From: Sipunculus nudus | Taxonomy: Eukaryota > Annelida > Sipuncula > Golfingiida > Sipunculidae | Length of the DNA stretch: 64,000 bases | Assembly: GCA_026874595.1 (NCBI GenBank) | Contig: CM049311.1 | Coordinates: 44,765,676 to 44,829,675, forward strand | Reading direction: 5' to 3' | Shown: piece after piece, positions 36,167 through 48,870 of the stretch | Numbering within the stretch: position 1 is the first letter of the stretch | Layout of the letters: every line of letters begins with the position of its first letter | Made by a program: the position numbers and the translations under genes | The notes under the pieces: generated by a model | What the model saw: only the letters and a program-made list of their open reading frames with translations | Told to the model about the DNA's origin: nothing | The model's database searches: none

Positions 36167-38828
36167 TTAAAGGACATGACCAGCGTAAATAAAACCGCAA
36201 TTTGATCATATTATCCCGTAAATGAATTGTTTTTGTAACTTTTGGCTCTGTGTGTAGTCGTTACTTCCGGTCTAAAGTAATTAAAACCGCGTCTAATAAG
36301 AGCTCTAAGATGCTTGGTATAACCCTGTCCGCGTTCGGCAATGATCGGTTCCGTGCCTCATTATTATTCGGAATGACGTCAGCTCACGAACGGCAGTCAG
36401 TCATAACAAAGCCACATGTGAGAATTCATGACAATATGTGTACCTTTTCCTGTATTGCGTCCGATCGTTAATAGTTAAAATAATGTGACTTTACACAGGT
36501 TAACTTTGAGCCAGCCAGAACGTTTGAAGAAATGGGTCAACTTTGTTTGCGTGAGGCGAGCAAGCAGGGAGGGGCCATTAGCTCGTTCTGTTTTGTGCTT
36601 AGCCTTCCCACTACGTTAAATTCGAGCCATTGTCAGCGTATAATCACACAGGCAACATCAACTTTATGTTAGAATGAAGAATTGATTACTATCTTAATGA
36701 AATTCGGATAGTTAATTAAAATTATATTGCCAATTTAAAAGCAATCCACTGTTTCCCATTGCTTGGTAGTTGTATTTAGTCGCGTATACTTAACACACAA
36801 GTACACCTCTATAACATCCTGCAAGCATGCCTTAAAAAACAATAAAAATTGAAGCCCCTCATACAAATTATGTAAAAAATATATATTAAGATCTGGCTGC
36901 AAGGTATATTTTTGGAAAATGCTTTGTTGTGTATTTAATAAATCCAATAATATTATAAAAATATAACTTTGATATGTAGGCCTACCGGTGATGTACAGCA
37001 TTTTTTGCCGACTTTAAGCAATCAACTGTTTCTCCATTGCTTGTAAGTTGTATATAGTCGCGTGCTAAAATCGAAGTACACCTCTAGATAACTTACCAAA
37101 AGTATGTCTTCCTTCCAATAACAGTGAAAGGAAATCCCCAGGCACTGATATTAACATATGGATTTCATATAGGAATCATTCGTGTCATAATTAAACGAAT
37201 TAATATCTGGATATATTTCATTTTGAAGTGCGCCTATAAAATAATGCAAGTATGACTATACCAAGAATTGACATAGCAATTTCTTTACGTTTCTTTGTGT
37301 TCAATTCTGCATGAATAAAAGGATTAGTTCATTGTATTTATAAAAGTTCCGCTGAAATGAGAACATCATGTGATGCACAAAGGCTCCACGGCAGATTAAA
37401 CTGGAAAAAGGCTTTCTTAAGTTCTTTCTTAGAGCAATTTTATGTATATTTTAAAATATACGGTAATTTACTAGACTTCTGTGTAACGAATTAACACATG
37501 ATTAAAATTGGCAACATTTGTTTTTTGCAATGTTCATTCATAGAAGACCTAAAATTATAAAAATAAATTCATAAAAATCATTATTCATATATGTCTCTTT
37601 GTTTGCAGATTTTATTCCAGAACTAATAAAGCCAAATGATGACACATCTTGTTTAATTTTTCAATCATGTGATATATAAACACCTGAAATGTTGAATAAA
37701 AATCAATTGAACCTCTTCACAATGATGTTTTATTTTATTATCAGAAACATAAAAATATGAAAAACACAACACAAATGGATTTAATGTATAATGAATGACC
37801 GTGATTTAAAAGATCTGAAGTGTTAACTGGAGTTTATCGGAAGCCCGGAGGCATGCACAATTGCACACCAGGGTTTGCTGCCGCGACCACAGCTGTGAAG
37901 ATACATAGCTGTTATCATCTGTTCCTGCAGGATAAATATAATCCATTACAAATAAAAAAGTATATAAATATATTTATGTCCACCATGGACATTGTGATGG
38001 TATGTATTTCGACTTTTAACAGATGTAGAAAAGAAATGTATTTTAATTACAAATTTCCTGCGTGGGTACATTAATTCATATGTACAGTTTTTTTTAAATA
38101 TACAAGTTTTTTTTTTACAATATATCATTTATAACTAAATTGAATAAACAAACAGAATATTTAACTGACATTTTGCAAACACACACGGGCGTCTTGTGCA
38201 TAAACACTGCACCATGCACTGGTATAGGCCTACATGTAACATATCAACATCATATACTTCTAATATTATTAAGTTTATTAAATACACAAAATAAATAATT
38301 TCCACAAAATATCTGACAGCTTTATCTTTATTTATATTTTTACATATTTTTTAATCGTTTTTCACGGCATGCTTGTGCAGTCGATTTAAGTACGCGAATA
38401 TACACAACTTACAAACAATGCATGGATACCAGTAGATTGGTTTAAAATCGATGATAGAACATTAATCAACTACCGAATTCCGTTAAAATAGTAATTAATT
38501 CTTCATACTAACATAAAGTTGATGTTGCCCGTTTGACAATACGCTCATAATAGCTCGATTTAAACGTTGTGTGCAAAGAATCTCGTCAAAGATCGTCTCG
38601 TGTCCGCCACTTTGGGCAAAATGCGTTCTTGTCATCTGGCATCCAATCATGTTGCTCGATTCATTGGCAGTGGCTCTGAGCTAAAACCTGACCAATAAAC
38701 ATTGACTTAATATGGAAAAAATACGGATAAAGTAATCGCAAGTTGGCAACACGAAGGCTGTGGGTTTCGTACTTCGATTTAAGGACGACCGTCCTTCCTC
38801 TGAACATGCCGCTACACACACGCTGTAG
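36167..38828 (+). mobile_element. 2.66-kb element sharing both termini with 55167-55878
   Basis: Left end TTAAAGGACATGACCAGCG (36167-36185) and right end GCTACACACACGCTGTAG (38811-38828); both occur, inverted in position, at 55878 and 55167. Inside, arms at about 36611-36845 and 38345-38566 are inverted copies of each other; part of the arm (CATTGCTTGTAAGTTGTA) appears a third time at 37039. No transposase recognised; ORFs are short. Confidence 0.65.
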
Positions 38829-39300
38829 ATTTACCCTGCTGAACCTGCTGGTGATTAGGAAGCCTCCAACCCTGCCAGCTATTGAGACCCAGCATGGGGA
38901 CCCTTTAATCTGGCTGTAACCTCAGCACTAAGCACTTTGACCTGTCAGCACTGTGCCCTGTCACTGCTGCTTGGCCAGTGGTCAGCAGGTTATAGTGTGA
39001 CTGCAAATGGACAATATAGTCCCCCTATATTCATTTCTTTAATAGCAAAATCTCTCTAGATATTCCTGATTAACATCCTTTGCAGTAACAAAAGATATTA
39101 CTTTAACACATGATTCCCATAATACTTTAATACTTTAAGCTAGGCCAGAATTAATTGGCAGGTTTAGTGATTTAACCCCCAAAACTCCCACTGTTTCAAA
39201 CAGAGGCTGAAAAGTGTCATCCAAGCTATCCATAGATTAGAGAAGGTTGAGCTGTTATTATATTGTGTGAAAAAGTTTGTGATGTTAATTGATTCATATA
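38829..39300. other. Unassigned intron sequence
   Basis: No repeat partner, splice-bounded exon or RNA recognised. Confidence 0.4.
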
Positions 39301-42300
39301 ACAAGGGACCCATGGGCATGGCACTTGGCTGTTATATATGATCATAATATGTTAGGAAGAGGAGGTAGGCAAATGCTCATTTGTGTGGTAATATAAGCAG
39401 TATTATGAAACTGATGATTTTTAACTCATGTTATATAAGACTTTTATAAATTCTATGGAGATATGAAAGATGCCATTTATATTTTATCATTTGATAATGG
39501 TGTGCTTTTGTCACACTGGTTTTGACTTGGCTTTACAACTTTATCTACAAGGCAGTAGAAGAAAAAATGTCCATTATCAGTCCTGTTAAATTTGCTTTTT
39601 ACAAATGAGTTAACTGTTATTCAACAATTACAGATAATCCCTACCCAAGAGTAGCACTAGCACAAAAATATGAGTTTGACTATTTATTAATAAATAAACT
39701 GTAATTTTTGTGCAAAATATAATATTAATTAAGAATATTAGACTTTTAAAATCATATTATTGAAATAAATGATCTCCTTATGTGTGCATGATATGAAAAT
39801 TCTATCAACAGTGCTAACAAGAAAGAAGTGCCATGGCCAAAGTTGGGCAAAATTTAAGGTACTAATTTTATATTCATGCTAATGACTCATTAAATTTACC
39901 AAATTCACATATAATTTTGGTATAAAATTGCATCTAGATTAGATTAAGTTACATCCCTGAAAAGTCTCTAGCTTCAACATTTCTTATGCGAAGTAAGTAA
40001 GTATCTTTCCTGATTAAAATAAAAAGTGCATTATGTTGCGGCCCATAACTTCAAGAAATTACACAATACTAAATTTCTGGTATGTACATGTAAACCATAT
40101 AGAGATGTATTTATATTCAATATTATAAAAAGGCAGTCTTGAACTGTGAGAATGGGTTTTTTAATTGAAAATTGAGGTTTTTTAGCTCAGCTGACTGTAA
40201 GTCAACTGAGGTATAGGAATGGCGCTTTGTCCATCGTCCGTCCGGCCGTCCGTTAGCAGGGCACAAATCGTAACTGCTGGTTCTAGAAACTTGTAAGTGA
40301 ACATCCAAGGAGGTCTACAAAAAATCTCCTTGGAAACCTGAAATTAGGTCACTGTGACCAATATCCGCTGAGCTATGGGGCTAGAAAGTACCCCCCAGAA
40401 TAATAAAAAATATAATACAAAACCTCCAATATCTTGATAATTAATGCATGGATTGTCATGAAACTTGCTTTGAATATTGACCATGACTAGTTTTGTCAGT
40501 TCCTGAAAAGTGGTGGCGCCACCTGTATTTTTTGTTATTTGAACAAATATTTTTCTATTTTTTTACTATAAAATGACAACAATCACGTCAGTTTCTCAGC
40601 TGTAATTACATCTAGTGTCCCAAAACCTGGTGTGTGTATTGATCACAAGTGGATGCCATATAGTAATCACCCTGTTTGTCTGTCTGTTTGTCTGTCTGTC
40701 TGTCTATCCGTCCATCCACACAAATGTTTCCAGATAATAACTCCAGGTTGTATTGACACAAACTTGACTTACGTATGGCCCACCACTAAAGCAAGAACCT
40801 ATATGATTTTGGGTCAGGAGGTCAAAGGTCAAGGTCACAGGACTCATTTATTTAAAAAGATTATGGCTGCATTTTAAGCCAAACTTTTCATCCCAAACTT
40901 TCCATTTTGCGCATTTAGCTGACTTGCCTGTATGAGGAGAGCATAAATGTATTTGGGGTCACATGGTCAAAGGTCAAGGTCACAGGGGCCATCTGTTCAC
41001 AAATTAGTTTCCAGATGATAACTCCAATTTAGATTGACCTTTTGGTTTCAAATTTAACTTATATATGACTCACCACTAAAGTAAGAACCATGTCAATTTT
41101 GGGGTCCAACGGTCAAAGGGCAAGGTCGCAGGACTCATTCTTTAAAAAGAATGCCTATGCATTTGAAGAAAAACTTTTCATCGCAAACCTTCCATCTTAA
41201 AGATATTGCTAAACTGCCAATAGGGGAAGATTCTGTTCAATTTTTGGGTCATGAGGTCAAAGGTCAAGGTCACAGTACCCACTTATTTAGAAAGATTGTG
41301 GATGCATTTTAAGCCAAACTTTTCATCCAAAACCTTCCATCTTGCACATACAGCTGAGCTGCCAATAGGGAAGAATCAGATTGATTAGGGGGTCACAAGG
41401 TCAAAGGTCATCGTCACAGGGGCCCATCTGTCCACATATTTGTTTTTGGATGATAACTCCAGTTTGGATGGACATATTGGTTTCAATTTTGACTTATATA
41501 TGACCTACCAATAATATAAGAACCCTTTTGATTTTGGGGCCATAAGGCCAAAGGTCACAGTCACAGGACCCACTTCTTTAAAAAGATTGTTGATGTATTT
41601 TTAGCCAAACTTTTTTAGCCAAACTTTCTGTCCCAAACCTATCTTCCAGATGTTGCTCACCTGCCAATAGTGAAAGTAACATATGGATTTTGGGGTCACT
41701 AGGTAAAAGGTCAAGGGGGCCATCTATCCACATATTAGTCTCCAGATTATAACACCAGTTTGGTTTGAAATATTGGTTTCAAACTTGACTTATATATGGC
41801 CCCCCACTAAAGTAAGAATTTTTGATTCTGTGATCATGAGATCAAAGGTCAAGGTTACAGGACCCACTACTTTAGAAAGATTGTGGATGCATTTAAAGCC
41901 AAACTTTTCATCTCAATCCTTCCATCATTGACACATGGTGTACCTGCCAATGGGGGAAGTTTCCTTTTGATTTTTGGGTCACTAGGTCAAAGGTTAAGGT
42001 CAGAGGGCCAATCAATTCATAAATTAGTTTATGGATGATAACACCAGTTTGGGTAGACAGCTTGGCTTCAAACTGATCACAGGACCAATATTTTGGAAAA
42101 CCTCATAAACATATATCCTTATGGACAAATGCAGCTGAGCATCGAGACTCATGGATCCCAAGTCCTTAATATCTTGAAAGAACCAAGAATTGACCCACTT
42201 TTTGGTACATTAGAGATTTTTGGGACATCTAACAGTATGCCGAATGTCGGATTGATAGGTCAGGTTCAACTTTGACAAAATGAGCTTGTCTGACAGATGG

Positions 42301-42381
42301 ACATATGTAAGGACATGTACATACTGTCAGATGACAATGGACAACGACTATAGCTCAGATGCCTTGTAGTCAGCTGAGCTA
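39301..42381 (+). mobile_element. Family-a element carrying an inverted nested element
   Basis: Starts ACAAGGGACCCATGGGCATG and ends AGTCAGCTGAGCTA. Own sequence is 39301-40182 and about 42164-42381. The interruption is in the opposite orientation. Confidence 0.75.
40183..42163 (-). mobile_element. Inverted family-a-type element with nuclear-receptor motif units
   Basis: Begins (plus strand) TAGCTCAGCTGACTG, the reverse of a 3' tail, followed by the microsatellite in reverse (40228-40255). It ends ...CAGCTGAGCATCGAGACTCA then TGGATCCCAAGT, a diverged reverse of the family 5' end. Interior 40790-42060 has five to six diverged units with GGTCAAAGGTCAAGGTCA. Flanks '...gaggttttt' and 'ccttaatatcttgaaag' rejoin as in uninterrupted host copies (7331-7365). 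Confidence 0.75.
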
Positions 42382-42982
42382 AAAATACTGAACACCGCTT
42401 AGTTACCTATTTAAAATGAGTCTTTTAAAGTCCAGGACAGTTTAGTTGAAGTGACAGGATTAGATAAAATTAAGGAAGTCAAAAGGTCAATTCAAAAAGA
42501 TAATTTTAGATAAATAGACATATTTTGCACTTTGTACATTTTAAAAATTGAGGAACAATATATTAAGGGCTCATGTAAATTTAAATGAATATATGAAGTT
42601 TTATATTTTTACCAGTATCTATTGGTAGTTGGAGGTTTCTTACTGCTTAGAAATAATCTCAAAGGTAGCACTTTGTGCATGAATTATTGTTTTGACTCCC
42701 TCATAAGGGCTAGCTGTTTGTGCTGCTTCTAACTGTTCATCTGTTTCAGTGAGGACGATTTCTACTGGTAGCTGGTTCTAGTCTATATATGTGTAAAGAA
42801 CTTAATCCTGAATGTTTAGAGGTTTCAGTATTGATATTTAATTGAATAATTGCATTTAAGTGTAGTCATTGTTGGTATTTTAATGAAAGACCAAAGATAT
42901 TCACCAGATATTACTGCTTTATAATTTAAAAATTTGATCAGATGACTATAAATTCTTATTTTCTTCTGTCTTTAAAGGTTTT
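42382..42982. other. Unassigned intron sequence
   Basis: AT-rich; no repeat partner or coding signal recognised. Confidence 0.4.
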
Positions 42983-43092
42983 TAGCTAAGCTGATTATAA
43001 GTCATCTGAGCTTTAGTCGTGGTCCATTGTCTGTTTTCCACCCGTCTGTCTGTAGATGTGGCACGTTTTGAAACCATAAGACCTAGGAATAA

Positions 43093-46000
43093 ACAAGGGA
43101 CCCATGGGTCACGACGCTCAGCTGATCATGATTGGACTATAAATGTTTCTCCACTGTGATACTATATCAAGTCGATAAAGCTTATGAATATCATGTACAT
43201 GTTGGGCTATTATAAAGGAATGTAATGTAATATGTGAGTAAATGATAAATGAAATTACCTGACTGATGGATTAATAGAGTCAAATAAAGTGGTTAATTTT
43301 TTATTTATTTAGGAGGGGTTGAAAAATGTGATATATTTGAGCAAATATGAATGCAATGACAGCAGTAATAAGCAGTAGTAGAATGATGATAAGGCTATTT
43401 GTTGAAGGATCTAAAGTGTATGGTAGTCTGCAAGCGTTCAATTTGACAGATATGATGTTATGATTAACTATGCTGATGAAGTGATTTATGTATATGTGAC
43501 TGTATGACACAATATCTCTTTAGTCTTGACAAGGTACATTATTGTGATGCCCACTATGTCTACATATTACACAATATTGACATAATTTCTGGCATGTACA
43601 TAGGTACCTATGGACGAATAGTTATACAAAATATTAAAGTATGAATATATCTGATTCATCTTGTTCTTGCTTACTGAGGCTAACTTTGGGAAAGGGTTCG
43701 GAGAAGGGAAAAGTGAGGGCAGCACGAAGGTGGATGTAGAAATATTCTATTGTAATGTTTTTCATTTATATAAGAATATGAAAAGCTAAGAGGAAAGGGG
43801 CCCTCCTACTTGGTTATATTAAAGTTCTAAATATATGATTGCAAACTAATACAAGACTATCATGAAGAAAAACAGTAAAAGTTTTGAGATACTGTGTTGC
43901 ATACGAAAAATTTACAGATGGACAGGCAAGTGGACAGAATGGACTAATACCTTTATTTCACTTTCAAGAGAATAATGCATTTAAGTTTATATATAATCCT
44001 ATTTTTTTAAGCAGATCCACTTTTTCCATTAAGAAGTTTTTATCTGAATCATTTTTTTATTTACAGGTTTATAAATTTTTAATTAAAAAAACCTGAAAAT
44101 ATAAGTTAAAATATTAGAATTGTTGCAAAAGTTGCAATCATTATATACACAGAGTAAAAAACATTGGGTCATATTATGCATACACATATATTTTATTATT
44201 TTTAAATCATAAATGTTTAAACTGATTTTTAAAAGAAAATAATGCCACAACATGGCATCTACAAGAATATTCCTTGAATCACTATTAAAAAGTTTTGCAC
44301 ATTGGAGTTTTCAGGACATGCTTAATTTTATTCACCAAAATAAAATAAAAGTAAATTTGATAAAATAAAACATCTTTTCAAATAAAGTATACACACTGTT
44401 GGTTGAATGAGGGACAAACAATATCATTGTGCTTATTACTATCCCACTTTTAATTAATTACTGGAATTAATAGTTAATTTCACACCTGGTGAAGTTTTTA
44501 CTCTTCTGAAGTAAGGAATTACTTATCTCATGAACATCCACACTTTCACAGCAATACGCCACTTTGTGGACACAATTAAATGTACACTTTAATCATTGTA
44601 ACCCTGGTGGTTCAATACAAAATCTAAAATGTAGCATGTCCAAGAATAAAATAAAATACAGAAAAATTATAACATTCATCTAGTTTATGCACCAGCTGGG
44701 GGGATGAGTGCAGGGCAGAGGGGAAGCCTGCTAGTAGTGGCCAAGCTGGGCCAAGGTAAGCTGCCTGGGGTGGGTTACATAATGCAAGTGAAGGCTGTAC
44801 TACTAGGTGGGCTAGATGTAAACAATACTTGACACGGTGTATGAAAACATGAATAAAAGCTATTCATTCCAATCAATTTCTTTTGAAAGTTCAGATTTTA
44901 AAAGAATAAATCCTTATGCATATATGCTGGGAAAATTAAATCAACAGTGTCAAAGTTGGACAAAATTTAAGGTATTGATTTTTTATTTATGCTAATAACT
45001 TGAAAAATTTGCAAAATTCAGATCTAATTTTGGGTTAACAATTGAATCTTGATTAAATAAAGTTATATTCCTGAAAAAAGTCTCTAGGTTCAGCAATTCT
45101 CATGTTAGGTGAGTAAATATATTTCCTGATTTTTTTAAAAATTGCATTATGTTTTGGCCCATAACTTCAAAATAATACCCAATACTGACCTAATTTTTGG
45201 TATCTTCATAGAAAATTTATAAAAAAATGTGAATACTAAATACGATCAAAAACAGATCAGTGGTTTTGATATTAGGCAGCCTTGAAGTGTAACAATGGCT
45301 TTTTTTATGGAAAACAGAGTTTTTTTTCCTTAATATCTCAAAGGAACAAAGTCCTAATGACCCAATTTTCGGTATGGTAGGAGATTTTGGGGACATCTAA
45401 AATTATGTCAACAGCCTGGGGAGCATAGAGATGTGCACTGAATGACCTACAGTCATCAAAGTGGACTGCTTGACAATGTAAGGGAATACAACAAGAGCCT
45501 CCAAAAAAAATTCAATAACTAGCCTAATTTTGCAGCTTTTATTTTCAAATTTCAGATTTTAACAGATTAAATCCTTATGTATACATGGTGTGAAAATTAA
45601 AATCCACAGTACTTACAGGAAAAAAACGTGCCATGGCCAAAGTTGGGCAAAATTTAAGTTACCAATTTTATATTTTTGCCAATATTTAAAAAAATTTAAC
45701 AGATTTTGATCTAATTTTTGGTATACAATTAAATTTTGATTAATTAAAGTTGTATTACTGGAAAAAAGTCCCTACCTTTAACACTTTTGGTCTTAAGTGA
45801 CCAAATATCTTCCTGATTTTTTTACAAAGTCCATTATGTTTGGGCCCATAACTTTTTTAAATTATATAATACTGACTTCATATCTGGCATGTACATAGGA
45901 ACTATATAGAGGAATATTTATGGTAAAAATGAAGAAAACCAGATGAGTGGTTTTGATATTAGGCAGTCCTGAAGTGTGAAAATGGATTTCTAATAAAAAA

Positions 46001-46236
46001 TTGAGGTTTTTCCTTAATATCTCAAAGGAACGAAGTCCTATTGACCCAATTTTTGGCATGGTAGGAGATTATGGGGACATGTAACTGTATGCCGAAATTC
46101 AGATTCGTAGGTCCAACGGTGTCGAAACGTGCCAGTCTTACGGACAGACATCCAGACGGACAGACAGGCAGACGGACAGACGGACGGACGGACAGACGGA
46201 CGGACAATGGACCATGACTATAAGTCATCTGAGCTA
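43093..46236 (+). mobile_element. Nested family-a element, 3.1 kb, uninterrupted
   Basis: Starts ACAAGGGACCCATGGGTCAC then GCTCAGCTGATCATGATTGG and ends CATCTGAGCTA after a large ACGG/ACAG microsatellite (46139-46206). First half matches 8068-8650 and 61641-62639. No intact gene. Confidence 0.8.
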
Positions 46237-46928
46237 AAAATTTGGCATAATGTTAGATGTCCCCAAGATCTCCTACCAAGCCGAAACTGGGTCTTTGCAA
46301 CTTTGTTCCTCTAAGAAATGAAGGAAAAACCTCAATTTTTTTTAAACCTATTTTCACACTTCAGGACTGACTAATATCAAAACCACTCATCTGTTTTCCC
46401 TGATATTTACCATTAATATTCCTCTATATAGTTCCTATGTACATGGCAGAACTTAGTACTGTATTATATAATTTAAAAAGTTATGGAATCAAACATTGTG
46501 CATTTTGTAAAAAATCAGGAAAGATATTAGATCACTTGACATAAACTAGATGTGTCGGTACGACACGAATGCCCCCGCCTGGGGCAAATTAGAAACATTT
46601 GTTAAATTTTGTAAATTTTTTTTAAGTTCAGGAGGTGTTGTATGGTCAAAAGTAGGTCAACAAGGGCAAAATGCAAACTCGATCTGTAAAGGGTCATTAT
46701 CAAGCAACACACCAAAAATCAGGCCAGTATGCAGGCAGTGTGAAAAAAAGTCCATACATGTGCATTTTTCATAAAAAATTCTCTTTCATGAAATGTTCTA
46801 TGTTCAGGATCTGTCATATGGTCAAAAATAGGTTAACTGGGATGAAACGCGAACTTGACCTTTAAGTGGTCATTATGTGCCTACAGACCAAACATTAGGC
46901 CAGTATCTGTAAGCATTGTATTGCGAAA

Positions 46929-47606
46929 CTAGAATATAAGCAAAAGCTGGTAATCAGTTATAAATTTAAATTGGAGAGGTATGTACCATGTTTTATAACA
47001 ATCCACCAAATGCTTCCTGAGAAATATCCCCCTAAGTTTTTTTTCTATACTAAGCTCTGTGACCTTGAAAAGTAGGTCAAGACCACCCATCTTTGAACCT
47101 GACCAAGATTTTGTAAATATGATGCAAAAGCACTGAAGAAATGAAGTTCCCGTGTTGAATACCTTTGGAGATATCCTGCACAAAGGCCAAAATTGAAAAA
47201 TCCGATAAAATTTCATTAAAAAATCAGAAATTGTAGGTGACGCCACCAAAATTGTGCAGAACGTACAGACCATCAGTCCCAATGATCATAGTAAGTTTTG
47301 TGAAAATCCACACAATGGTTCCTGAGATATAAGCTTCTGAGTGTTTTTCTATAATCAGCTCTAAAATGTAGAAAAATGGGTCAAGGTCACCCATCTTAGA
47401 ACTTGACTGAGATTTTATCGATATTTATCTTCAGTGATGAAATAAAATTCCAACGGTGAATCCTTTTAGAGATATCCCCCTCACAAGGTAAAAGTTAACA
47501 GATGCGGAACGGACAGACGGACGGACGGACATCGACAGACAGATGGACGGATAGACGGACAGCTTGTGTGACGACAATAGCCCATCAGCCTATGAGCTGA
47601 GGGCTA
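46929..47606 (+). mobile_element. Family-e hairpin element nested in family-c
   Basis: Starts CTAGAATATAAGCAAAAGC and ends in a hairpin at 47578-47606 (TAGCCC-a-TCAGC, loop, GCTGA-GGGCTA) preceded by an ACGG microsatellite (47513-47560). Flanks '...gcattgtattgcgaaa' and 'aaaaatggctgtacatg' rejoin as in the family-c unit 'gcattgcgaaaaaaagtccgtacatg'. Confidence 0.75.
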
Positions 47607-48870
47607 AAAATGGCTGTACATGTACATTTGTCTTAAAATTAATTTTCATGAAATTTTCTATTTTTAGGAGCCGTAAAACAATCAAAAGTAGGTCAACCGG
47701 GACGAAACGCGAACTCGATCTGTAACTGGTCATTATCTGCATACACACAAAAAATCAGGCCAATATCTGCAAGCATTGTGAAAAAAAGTCCGTACAGGTG
47801 TATTTGTCATGAAAATTTCTATTTTTCATGAAATTTTCTAAGTTAAGGAGCCATAAAACGGTCAAAAGTAGGTCAACCTGGACGAAATGCAAACTTGATC
47901 TGTAACTGGTCATTATCTGCCCACACACCAAAAATAAGGCCAATATCTGCAGGCATTGCGAAAAAAAGTCCGTACATGTGTCTTTGTCATGAAAATTTCT
48001 ATTTTTCATGAAATTTTCTAAGTTTAGGAGCCGTAAAACAGTCAAAAGTAGGTCAACCGGGACGAAACGCGAACTCGATCTGTAACTGGTCATTATCTGC
48101 CCACACACCAAAAATAAGGCCAATATCTGCAGGCATTGCGAAAAAAAGTCCGTACATGTGTATTTGTCATGAAAATTTCTATTTTTCATGAAATTTTCTA
48201 AGTTTAGGAGCCGTAAACCAGTCAAAAGTAGGTCAACCGGGACGAAACGCGAACTCGATCTGTAACTGGTCATTATCTGCATACACACCAAAAATCAGGC
48301 CAATATCTGCAAGCATTGTGAAAAAAAGTCCGTACAGGTGTATTTGTCATGAAAATTTCTATTTTTCATGAAATTTTCTAAGTTAAGGAGCCATAAAACG
48401 GTCAAAAGTAGGTCAACCTGGACGAAACGCAAACTTGATCTGTAACTGGTCATTATCTGCCCACACACCAAAAATAAGGCCAATATCTGCAGGCATTGCG
48501 AAAAAAAGTCCGTACATGTGTCTTTGTCATGAAAATTTCTATTTTTCATGAAATTTTCTAAGTTTAGGAGCCGTAAAACAGTCAAAAGTAGGTCAACCGG
48601 GACGAAACGCGAACTCGATCTGTAACTGGTCATTATCTGCCCACACACCAAAAATAAGGCCAATATCTGCAGGCATTGCGAAAAAAAGTCCGTACATGTG
48701 TATTTGTCATGAAAATTTCTATTTTTCATGAAATTTTCTAAGTTTAGGAGCCGTAAACCAGTCAAAAGTAGGTCAACCGGGACGAAACGCGAACTCGATG
48801 TGTAACTGGTCATTATCTGCCCACACACCAAAAATCAGGCCAATATCTGCAGGCATTGCGAAAAAAAGTC
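47607..48870 (+). repeat. 180-bp tandem array with a duplicated 540-bp higher-order unit
   Basis: Seven units of 180 bp containing 'tttttcatgaaattttcta', 'aaaagtaggtcaac' and 'ctggtcattatctgc'. Units alternate in a three-unit pattern (ACGGTC, ACAGTC and CCAGTC versions) repeated at 47760-48299 and 48300-48839 with only a few differences. The two identical-looking 178-codon minus-strand ORFs reflect this duplication and carry no known domain. Confidence 0.95.

Noticed and set aside
36250-36471. 73-codon ORF (MCSRYFRSKV...) in the 2.66-kb element
   Set aside because: No recognised domain, not conserved in the shorter family member and below what chance allows at this base composition.
47755-48831. 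Two 178-codon minus-strand ORFs that look like a duplicated gene
   Set aside because: They arise from the 180-bp (60-codon) array and its 540-bp duplication; the translation simply repeats every 60 residues.
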